From Bosea sp. (in: a-proteobacteria) (GTDB lineage: Bacteria; Pseudomonadota; Alphaproteobacteria; Rhizobiales; Beijerinckiaceae), in NCBI GenBank assembly GCA_023910605.1, contig JAAVVV010000001.1, positions 1,974,698 through 2,038,697 on the forward strand: DNA of 64,000 nt, read 5' to 3'. The stretch's first letter is position 1; every line of letters starts with the position of its first letter. The notes under the pieces are model-generated. The model did not search any database, was not told where the DNA came from, and was given only the letters and a program-made list of their open reading frames with translations. The position numbers were made by a program, and so were the translations under genes. Below, in pieces: positions 17,278-24,241 of the stretch.

Positions 17278-18074
17278 GCAAGTTGCTGCGCCGGCCACTT
17301 CTGGCTTCTGGCCTGCCTGTCCACAGCCTCACGCCCGAGAATGCCGGCTGGACCCATGTCGGGTTCGAGGTGATCGACCTCAGCGCGGGCGAAAGCCTTG
17401 CGCGCGAAGGCAAGGGCCGGGAGCTGTGCTTCGTCATGGTGGCGGGCACGGTGCGGGCAAAGGTGGGCGGACTGGATTTCGGCATCATCGGCGGCCGGGG
17501 CGGTCCCTTCCAGGGCGACCCCTCCTCGCTTTATGCGCCGCCCGGCCTTGTTGTCGAACTGGTGGCGGAAAGCGACTGCGAGGTGGCGATCTGTTCCGCG
17601 CCGGCCGAGGGGAGGCTTCCGCCGCGCCTGATCCCGGCCTCGGAAGTGGGCCAGGAGACGCGCGGCAAGGGCGCCAACACGCGCCATGTCCGCAACATCC
17701 TGCCCGACACATCGCCCCATGCAGAGAACCTGCTGGTGGTCGAGGTGGTGACGCCGGGCGGCAACTGGTCGAGCTACCCGCCCCACAAGCACGACCGTGA
17801 CGCGCTTCCGGACGAGTCGCAGCTTGAGGAGAGCTATTACCACCGCCTCTTGCCCGCGCAGGGCTACGCCGTGCAGCGCGTCTACACCGATGACCGCTCG
17901 CTGGACGAGACCATCCTGGTCCAGGACCGCGACCTTGTGCTCGTGCCGCGCGGCTATCACCCGGTAGGCGCGGCGCATGGCTACGATCTGTGGTATCTCA
18001 ATGTCATGGCCGGCCCGCGCCGCATCTGGCGCTTCCACAACGACCCCGCCCATAAGTGGATCATCGCATCCTGA
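17274..18074 (+). CDS. iolB: 5-deoxy-glucuronate isomerase
   Basis: A 266-residue double-cupin enzyme that turns 5-deoxy-D-glucuronate into 5-dehydro-2-deoxygluconate, the substrate of IolC. The cupin metal site is visible in SSYPPHKHDRD near residue 164, followed by EESYYHRL, and again in GYHPVGAAHGYDLWYLN near 223. It is the last gene of the operon. Its 3' end abuts a relic of a phosphatase gene on the other strand, with about eight bases of overlap. No iolA is in the window, so malonic semialdehyde is handled elsewhere. Confidence 0.94.
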   Translation: MSKLLRRPLLASGLPVHSLTPENAGWTHVGFEVIDLSAGESLAREGKGRELCFVMVAGTVRAKVGGLDFGIIGGRGGPFQGDPSSLYAPPGLVVELVAESDCEVAICSAPAEGRLPPRLIPASEVGQETRGKGANTRHVRNILPDTSPHAENLLVVEVVTPGGNWSSYPPHKHDRDALPDESQLEESYYHRLLPAQGYAVQRVYTDDRSLDETILVQDRDLVLVPRGYHPVGAAHGYDLWYLNVMAGPRRIWRFHNDPAHKWIIAS

Positions 18075-18301
18075 TCGCCTGGCAGCAGCAGGGTCCGGAG
18101 CCCGAGGCCCAGGTGCGCCTCGATCGCCAGCGCGATGTCGCGCCCGGCGGCCTCGTCGGCATCCGTCACCACATCGATGGCCGATTTCTTCTGGCAGATG
18201 TCGCCGGCGGCAAGGTTCCTGAAGCAAGGATTGACCTCGAATCGGGCTGACCTGCGCACAATTTCGCTGAGCCTTGCATGATCCTTGCGCGCGGATGTCA
18301 T
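18067..18301 (-). pseudogene. N-terminal relic of an inositol-monophosphatase-family gene
   Basis: From an ATG at 18301 the minus strand encodes about 78 residues that resemble the start of an inositol monophosphatase: LSEIVRRSARFEVNPCFRN, then KKSAIDVVTDADEAAGRDIA with the family VTDAD element. The frame then runs into the antisense of iolB and lacks the GEE and DPIDGT metal sites. So the 5' third of a phosphatase gene remains and the rest has been lost at the iolB junction. It differs from the intact gene at 9856-10674 and is not a simple copy of it. The 220 bases between this relic and the next gene show no clear feature. Confidence 0.65.
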
Positions 18302-18520
18302 GGGTCAGGTCCTTCGCCGCCATCTGCTGTCGGCCTCAAGGTCCGGGCTTCATGACCCCGCTCGCCAATCAACCTGCCGCAAGGCCCGCGCGCGCATGGA
18401 GCAGGGCACGATTGCGATTTTGGCCGGGAGGGAACCGCTGCCTGCGTCGCTCGTTGCGGAGTTGACTCGATCACGGCCCGGCCCGCGGGCTGCCCCCCAT
18501 CGCACGCGAGAACTCTGACA

Positions 18521-20083
18521 TTGAAACGCCTGCCCCAAGCCAACTCTCAGCTTCGTGACCCCGACCAGTGCTGCTCAACCGGGATTCCAGGGCTGGACAA
18601 GGTCCTGAAGGGCGGGCTCACCGCCGAGCGGCTTTATCTGCTGGAAGGTACGCCGGGCACCGGCAAGACGACCCTGGCGCTGCAGTTCCTCCTTGCAGGC
18701 ATCAAGAAGGGCGAGAAGGGGCTGTACATCACCTTGTCGGAAACCTCTGACGAGTTGCGTGCCGCTGCGGCCACTCATGGCTGGTCGCTGGACGGGCTTG
18801 AGCTGTTCGAACTCGTCAACGAGTACGGCCTCGATCCCGACAGCGAGCAATCGGTGCTGTATCCGTTCGAGGTGGAGCTTGGCGAGACGACCCGCGAAGT
18901 GATGCGTCGTGTGGACGAACTGCAACCGAAACGCGTCATCTTCGACAGCCTGTCCGAGATGCGCCTTCTGGCGCAGAATCCGCTGCGCTATCGCCGTCAG
19001 ATCCTGGCCCTGAAGCAGTTTTTCACGATGCGCCGCTGCACGGTGCTGATGCTGGATGATCGCAGCTCCGATCCCACCGATCTCCAACTCCATTCCATCG
19101 CCCATGGCGTGATTTCACTGGAGCAGGTGCCCCGCGATTTCGGTGCCGAGCGCCGCCGCCTGCGCGTCATCAAGATGCGCGGCATCAGCTATGTGGGCGG
19201 TCATCACGACTTCAGCCTCGACACCGGCGGCATCACCGTTTTTCCAAGGCTTGTCGCTGCGCACCATCACGCGGACTTCCAGGCTTCGCTCCTGTCGAGC
19301 GGCACGGCGGGGCTGGACGCCATGCTCGGCGGAGGCTTCACAACGGGCACCAATACGTTGCTCAGCGGTCCCTCAGGCGTGGGCAAGACCACCACCGCCA
19401 TGAGCTTCGTGGCGGCCGCGATGCGGGAAGGGCGCAAGGCGGCCTACTTCCTGTTCGACGAAGGCATCGGCACGTTCCTCAGCCGCAGCAGGGCGCTGGG
19501 CCTCGGGCTCGATGACCATTTGGCGAGCGGCCAGCTCCTGCTCGTCCAGGTCGATCCGGCCGAGCTTTCCCCGGGAGAGTTCGCTGTCAGGGTCCAGGAT
19601 ATGGTTGAGGCAGATGGCGCGAGCGTCGTCGTGGTCGACAGCCTCAATGCCTACCTCAAGGCCATGCCGGGCGATCTCTTCCTGCTGCTGCTGATGCATG
19701 AATTGCTGAGCTATCTCAACCAGAAGGGCGTCACGACGCTACTGATACTCGGCCAGCATGGTCTGGTGGGAGACATCCGTTCGGATGTCGATCTGAGCTA
19801 TCTGAGCGACGCGATCGTGCTTTTCCGCTTCTTCGAGGCGCGCGGGGAGTTGCGCACCGCAGTCTCGGTCATCAAGAGCCGCACCAGCGCGCATGATCGC
19901 TCGATCCGCGAATTCGATCTGAGCCCGAAAGGTCTGCAGGTGGGCGAGGTGTTGCGCGATTTCGACGGGTTGCTGAGCGGCTTGCCGTCCTATCACGGCG
20001 CAGTCCGCAACCCGCCGGCCATCGCTGGGGGTGAGGCGGCCGATGGCGCGCGCGGCATGCCGTCCGTTCCGGGGGCGGAATGA
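18521..20083 (+). CDS. KaiC-like RecA-fold ATPase with two ATPase domains
   Basis: A 520-residue protein built of two KaiC/RAD55 domains. Domain 1 opens with STGIPGLDKVLKGGL and has Walker A GTPGTGKTT near residue 46; domain 2 opens with SGTAGLDAMLGGGF and has Walker A GPSGVGKTT near 284. The start is a TTG at 18521; no in-frame ATG precedes the first domain. Double-domain KaiC is the core of the cyanobacterial clock, but no kaiA or kaiB is in the window. Alphaproteobacterial homologues are usually paired with sensor kinases, as here: a hybrid kinase begins seven bases downstream. Timing, stress or light signalling is inference. Confidence 0.87.
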   Translation: MKRLPQANSQLRDPDQCCSTGIPGLDKVLKGGLTAERLYLLEGTPGTGKTTLALQFLLAGIKKGEKGLYITLSETSDELRAAAATHGWSLDGLELFELVNEYGLDPDSEQSVLYPFEVELGETTREVMRRVDELQPKRVIFDSLSEMRLLAQNPLRYRRQILALKQFFTMRRCTVLMLDDRSSDPTDLQLHSIAHGVISLEQVPRDFGAERRRLRVIKMRGISYVGGHHDFSLDTGGITVFPRLVAAHHHADFQASLLSSGTAGLDAMLGGGFTTGTNTLLSGPSGVGKTTTAMSFVAAAMREGRKAAYFLFDEGIGTFLSRSRALGLGLDDHLASGQLLLVQVDPAELSPGEFAVRVQDMVEADGASVVVVDSLNAYLKAMPGDLFLLLLMHELLSYLNQKGVTTLLILGQHGLVGDIRSDVDLSYLSDAIVLFRFFEARGELRTAVSVIKSRTSAHDRSIREFDLSPKGLQVGEVLRDFDGLLSGLPSYHGAVRNPPAIAGGEAADGARGMPSVPGAE

Positions 20084-20089
20084 AGCATC

Positions 20090-22105
20090 ATGCCCGGACC
20101 GTTCCTCATTCTGGCGCCGCGGGGGCGAGATGCAGAGGTGATCACGCGGCTGCTTGAGCGGGCGGACGTGTCCACGCGGATCTGCGCGGATGCGGCAGAA
20201 CTGGATGCCCTGCTCGGCGCTGACATTCAGGGCATGATCGCGACGGAAGAAGCGCTGGCGAATGTCGACATGGACCCGGTTCTGGAATGGTGCGAGAGCC
20301 AGCCGCCCTGGTCCGATCTGCCGGTGCTGGTCCTTGCGACCCGTCAGCCCGCGCGCCGGCCCGAACGCGTCTCGCAGCTCATCGCCCGCCTTTGCAATGT
20401 GATGCTGCTCGAGCGCCCGCTCAAGGCGGAGACGCTTCTGAGCGCGGTGCGGATGGCGCTGCGCGCCCGCAAGCGGCAATATCAGGCGCGCGCGCTGCTG
20501 GCAGAGGAAGAGCGCGCATCCGCTGATCTGCGCAGCCTGAATGAAACGCTCGAAGAACATGTGCGGCTGCGCACCCGCGAACTCGAAGGCGCACGCGAGA
20601 CCCTGTCCGTCGCGCTTGAGTCGGCCGAGATGGGCTCCTGGGACATCGATCTTCTGGGCGATGTCGCCCGCGTCTCGGAGCAGCATGACAGGATCTTCGG
20701 CTTGCAATCGCCGAGCCCCGACTGGAGCCGGGAGGCGTTCCTCGCACGGGTCGACAATGATGATGCGGCGCTGGCGAGCCAGGCCTTCGAGGACGCGGTG
20801 CAGAGCGGCGTGCTTGATCTTGAATGCCGCATCCGTCGCCCTGACGGAAGCCTCCGATGGATCGCCGCGAAGGGCCGCGTGCGCTGCGATGACGAGAGAC
20901 GGCCAACCCGCATGGCGGGCATCGTGATGGATATCACCGAACGCAAGCGCGCCGACGAGGCCATGCGTCAGGCGCAGAAAATGGAATCGATCGGCCAGCT
21001 CACCGGAGGCGTGGCCCATGACTTCAACAATCTTCTGGCCGCGATCCTGTCCAACCTCGATCTGGTCCGCAAGCGCGTGCCGGACATGCGTACCGCCCAG
21101 CTTGTCGACGGCGCGATCAAGGGCGCCGAGCGCGGCGCAGTGCTCACCCGGCGCTTGCTTGCCTTCGCGCGGCGGCAGGACCTGAAGACAGAGCGCGTCA
21201 ACATTCCGCAGCTTTTCGCTGGCATCGGCGAGTTGCTGTCCAGCTCGGTGGGTCCGGGCGTGCGCATCGAAAGCGATCTTCCGCCGCAGCTGCCCGATGT
21301 CAGCGTCGACGTGAACCAGCTTGAACTGGCCTTGCTCAATCTGGCGGTCAACGCGCGCGATGCAATGCCCCAGGGCGGCGTGCTGCGCATTTCGGCCCAG
21401 CCTGTGCATGTGCCCCCCGCAACCAGGACCCACCGCAAGCTTCCCGAGGATATCAAGGAGGGACATTATGTCTGCATCACGGTCGCCGACACGGGCGAGG
21501 GCATGGACGAGCACACGCTCAAGCGCGCTGCCGAGCCCTTCTTCACCACCAAGGGCGTGGGCAAGGGCACCGGCCTCGGGCTCTCCATGGTTCAGGGGCT
21601 GGCCATGCAGTCGGGCGGCGCGATGCGGATCGAAAGCTTTCCTGGCCAGGGCGTCAAAGTCCATCTTTGGTTGCCCCAGGCTGACCCCATGACCGAAGCC
21701 AGGCCACCGGACGCGCCTGAGCTCCTGCAGCCGCAGGCGCCTGATCCACTGACCATTCTGGTCGTGGACGACGACGCGCTCGTGGCCATGGGCACGGTCG
21801 CGATGCTGGAGGATCTGGGCCACGTGGTCCTTGAGGCGCATTCGGGCAACGAGGCGCTCAAGATACTCGACGGCAACAGCACGATCGATCTGATCGTCAC
21901 CGATCATGCCATGCCCGGCATGACCGGGGCGGAACTGGCCCGCATTGTCCATGGACGTTGGCCGGGCCTGTCGATGATTCTTGCCACGGGCTATGCCGAA
22001 CTGCCCAACGTCGAGGACCCACGCCTGCCAAGGCTGTCCAAGCCCTTCCGGCAGGAGGACATTGCGCAGCTGCTGGACGCGATCTTCTACGATAAGCAAT
22101 CCTGA
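20090..22105 (+). CDS. hybrid sensor histidine kinase with PAS and two receiver-like domains
   Basis: A 671-residue soluble protein without membrane segments. Residues 1-125 form a receiver-like domain whose acidic pocket is altered (LILAPRGRDAEV in place of the usual DD pair). A coiled coil covers roughly 125-175 and a PAS domain 180-295. A HisKA domain has its phospho-His in GGVAHDFNN near 307, and the ATPase domain has NLAVNARDAM near 420 and DTGEGMDEHT near 470. A C-terminal receiver has its Asp in LIVTDHAMPG near 603. It is translated with the KaiC-like gene, so KaiC is the obvious candidate for its input or output partner. No DNA-binding domain is attached. Confidence 0.88.
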   Translation: MPGPFLILAPRGRDAEVITRLLERADVSTRICADAAELDALLGADIQGMIATEEALANVDMDPVLEWCESQPPWSDLPVLVLATRQPARRPERVSQLIARLCNVMLLERPLKAETLLSAVRMALRARKRQYQARALLAEEERASADLRSLNETLEEHVRLRTRELEGARETLSVALESAEMGSWDIDLLGDVARVSEQHDRIFGLQSPSPDWSREAFLARVDNDDAALASQAFEDAVQSGVLDLECRIRRPDGSLRWIAAKGRVRCDDERRPTRMAGIVMDITERKRADEAMRQAQKMESIGQLTGGVAHDFNNLLAAILSNLDLVRKRVPDMRTAQLVDGAIKGAERGAVLTRRLLAFARRQDLKTERVNIPQLFAGIGELLSSSVGPGVRIESDLPPQLPDVSVDVNQLELALLNLAVNARDAMPQGGVLRISAQPVHVPPATRTHRKLPEDIKEGHYVCITVADTGEGMDEHTLKRAAEPFFTTKGVGKGTGLGLSMVQGLAMQSGGAMRIESFPGQGVKVHLWLPQADPMTEARPPDAPELLQPQAPDPLTILVVDDDALVAMGTVAMLEDLGHVVLEAHSGNEALKILDGNSTIDLIVTDHAMPGMTGAELARIVHGRWPGLSMILATGYAELPNVEDPRLPRLSKPFRQEDIAQLLDAIFYDKQS

Positions 22106-22322
22106 TCGTGCGTTGAACTGCCACTGGGTTGTCATCCAGCGGCGGCTAAAGACTCGGCAGTTGCCAGCGACGGCGTCGTGGTCGCCACTTCGCTGATGCT
22201 GCGCGAGCGCTCAACAGAAAGCGTCATCGCCTGGGACTGCGGCTCGTGCCGCGGCGTCATGGACGCGGCTGACGCTTGAGCCCTCGGCAGTTCCCGGAGG
22301 CCGTTTCGAGCCAGAGCGCCGG

Positions 22323-23255
22323 CTAGAAGCTCACCTTGTCGGCACCCTTCAGTTGCAGCATGGCGCGGGCGTCATCGGGCGTGGCGATCTCAAGGCCCAT
22401 CGCCTCCACGATCTGGCGCGCGGCGCGGACCTGATCGGCATTGGACTTGGCCAACTGGCCCGGTCCGAGCCACAGTGAATCCTCCAGCCCGACGCGCAGA
22501 TTGCCGCCCATGGCAACCGCCTGCGCCGCTATGGCGAGCTGGTGGCGGCCTGCGCCCAGCACCGACCACTGGTAATCCGAGCCGAACAGCCGGTCGGCCG
22601 TGCGTTTCATGTGCGAGACGTCCTCGGGATGAGGCCCGATGCCGCCGAGGATGCCGAACACGGACTGCACGAAGAAGGGCGGCTTGACGAGTCCCCGCTC
22701 GGCGAAGTGCGCCAGCGTGTAGAGATGGCCGATGTCGTAGCACTCGATCTCGAAGCGCGTGCCATTCTCGGCGCAGGTCGTGAGGATGTTTTCGATGTCC
22801 TTGAAGGTGTTCCTGAAGATCCGGTCATGAGAGCCTTCGAGATAGGGCCGCTCCCAGTCATGCTTGAAGTCCTTGAAACGGTTCAGCATCGGGTACAGGC
22901 CGAAATTCATCGAGCCCATATTGAGCGAGGCGACCTCCGGCTTGAAAACCGCACAGGGGCCAAGCCGCTCCTCCACCGACATGGTCGGCGCGCCGCCCGT
23001 GGTGATGTTGATCACGGCCGATGAGCGCTGCTTTATGACCTTCAGGAAGGGCTCGAAAGCCTCGGGCGATTGGTCGGGCTTGCCTGTGACGGGATGGCGC
23101 GCATGAACGTGCACCAGCGCTGCCCCTGCCTCGGCGGCGCCGATCGCGGCATCCGCGATCTCGCTCGCCGTGATCGGCAGGTGAGGCGACATGGAAGGAG
23201 TGTGGATCGCGCCGGTGACGGCGCAGGTGATCATGACCTTTCGGTTTCTGGACAT
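22323..23255 (-). CDS. BKACE-family beta-keto acid cleavage enzyme
   Basis: A 310-residue TIM-barrel enzyme (DUF849 family). It condenses a beta-keto acid with acetyl-CoA to give acetoacetate and a new CoA ester. The metal site HVHARHP is near residue 49; the catalytic region includes INITTGGAPTMSVEERL near 98 and the conserved GGNLRVGLEDSLWLGPGQLA near 252. Together with the dehydrogenase just upstream on the same strand it resembles the pair used for L-carnitine: oxidation to 3-dehydrocarnitine, then cleavage. Which beta-keto acid it takes cannot be read directly. Confidence 0.88.
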   Translation of the reverse strand: MSRNRKVMITCAVTGAIHTPSMSPHLPITASEIADAAIGAAEAGAALVHVHARHPVTGKPDQSPEAFEPFLKVIKQRSSAVINITTGGAPTMSVEERLGPCAVFKPEVASLNMGSMNFGLYPMLNRFKDFKHDWERPYLEGSHDRIFRNTFKDIENILTTCAENGTRFEIECYDIGHLYTLAHFAERGLVKPPFFVQSVFGILGGIGPHPEDVSHMKRTADRLFGSDYQWSVLGAGRHQLAIAAQAVAMGGNLRVGLEDSLWLGPGQLAKSNADQVRAARQIVEAMGLEIATPDDARAMLQLKGADKVSF

Positions 23256-23274
23256 GGCGGGGCGTCTCCTGCTG

Positions 23275-24213
23275 TCAGGCCGGCTTGCGGACGGCGGCGC
23301 GTTTATGGGCCTTCAGCGCAGCGAGCCTGCCGTCGCGCCAGTTGCTCAGCCGCCTGATGCGCTGGGGCGTCTGCGGCTCCGGCCATTCGGCCATGATGGC
23401 GTCTGTCGTGGCCCGGGTGAAGGCGGGCCGGCCCTCGGACTGCTTCACCATGGCCTCGAGCGAGGCGGAATAGCGCGCGGCGTAATCGGGGATGCCGCCA
23501 GGCGCATTGAGTTCGATCGTCTCGAACGGCCCCATGAAGGACCAGCGCAGGCCGAGCCCGTCGCGGATCGTCTTGTCGAGGTCTTTGGCGGAACATACGC
23601 CATCGCCCACGATCCTGAACGCCTCCGCCAGCAGCACGGCCTGTAGCCGGTTGAGCACGAAGCCGGGGCTTTCCTTCCTGAGGATGATCGGAACCTGCCC
23701 GGCCTTGCCGTATATGCGCCTGGCTTTGGTCACCACGGCCGGTTCCGTCCATGGCGCGGGCGCCAGTTCCACGATCGGGACAAGATGGGGCGGATTGACC
23801 GGATGCGCCACAAGGCAACGGGCGCGGCCCCTGAGCCCCTCGCTGAACACCGAAGCCACGATGAAGGAGGTGGAGGAGGCGAGGATGCAGGAGGACGGCG
23901 CCAGCGCGTCCATCTCGGCAAACAAGGCCTTCTTGGCGTCGATTGTTTCGGGCCCGCTCTCTTGCGCAAGCGCTGCGCCCTTCAGCGCGTCGGCCAGGTC
24001 GGCCGCCACGCGTATGCGTTTGAGCGATGCGGCCGGATCATCAACCAGCCCGTGGCCGGCAAGCTCCTTGAGGTTGCGTCCTATGTGCGCGCGCGCAGCT
24101 TTCGCAGCGCCCGGCGCGGCGTCGTGCATGGCGACATCGAAGCCGTGGCTGGCGAAGATGGTGGCCCAGGCGCGGCCGATCAGGCCCGTGCCGATGATAG
24201 CGATGTTCGTCAT
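23275..24213 (-). CDS. 3-hydroxyacyl-CoA dehydrogenase-type protein, L-carnitine dehydrogenase or lambda-crystallin-like
   Basis: A 312-residue NAD-dependent dehydrogenase with the Rossmann motif IIGTGLIGRAWATIF at residue 5, the catalytic-His segment CLVAHPVNPPHLVPIVE near 140, and the C-terminal domain beginning ESPGFVLNRLQA. This subgroup contains L-carnitine 3-dehydrogenase and L-gulonate 3-dehydrogenase, which act on free acids and not on CoA esters. The carnitine enzymes are often fused to a thioesterase domain, which is absent here. The adjacent BKACE gene makes a carnitine-like beta-hydroxy acid the best guess. Confidence 0.82.
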   Translation of the reverse strand: MTNIAIIGTGLIGRAWATIFASHGFDVAMHDAAPGAAKAARAHIGRNLKELAGHGLVDDPAASLKRIRVAADLADALKGAALAQESGPETIDAKKALFAEMDALAPSSCILASSTSFIVASVFSEGLRGRARCLVAHPVNPPHLVPIVELAPAPWTEPAVVTKARRIYGKAGQVPIILRKESPGFVLNRLQAVLLAEAFRIVGDGVCSAKDLDKTIRDGLGLRWSFMGPFETIELNAPGGIPDYAARYSASLEAMVKQSEGRPAFTRATTDAIMAEWPEPQTPQRIRRLSNWRDGRLAALKAHKRAAVRKPA

Positions 24214-24241
24214 GCGCCAGCGCTCCCGCGAGGGTCAAGTC

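Noticed and set aside
18521-20083. A complete circadian clock locus
   Set aside because: Only a KaiC-like protein is present; there is no kaiA or kaiB, and KaiC-like ATPases have many other roles.
19739-22135. A 798-codon open frame antisense to the KaiC-like and kinase genes
   Set aside because: It is a mirror of GC-rich coding sequence: no domain, no ribosome site, and the plus-strand genes have full motifs.
22106-22322. A short frame after the kinase gene ending near 22279
   Set aside because: No start codon with a ribosome site at a sensible place and no recognisable protein pattern.
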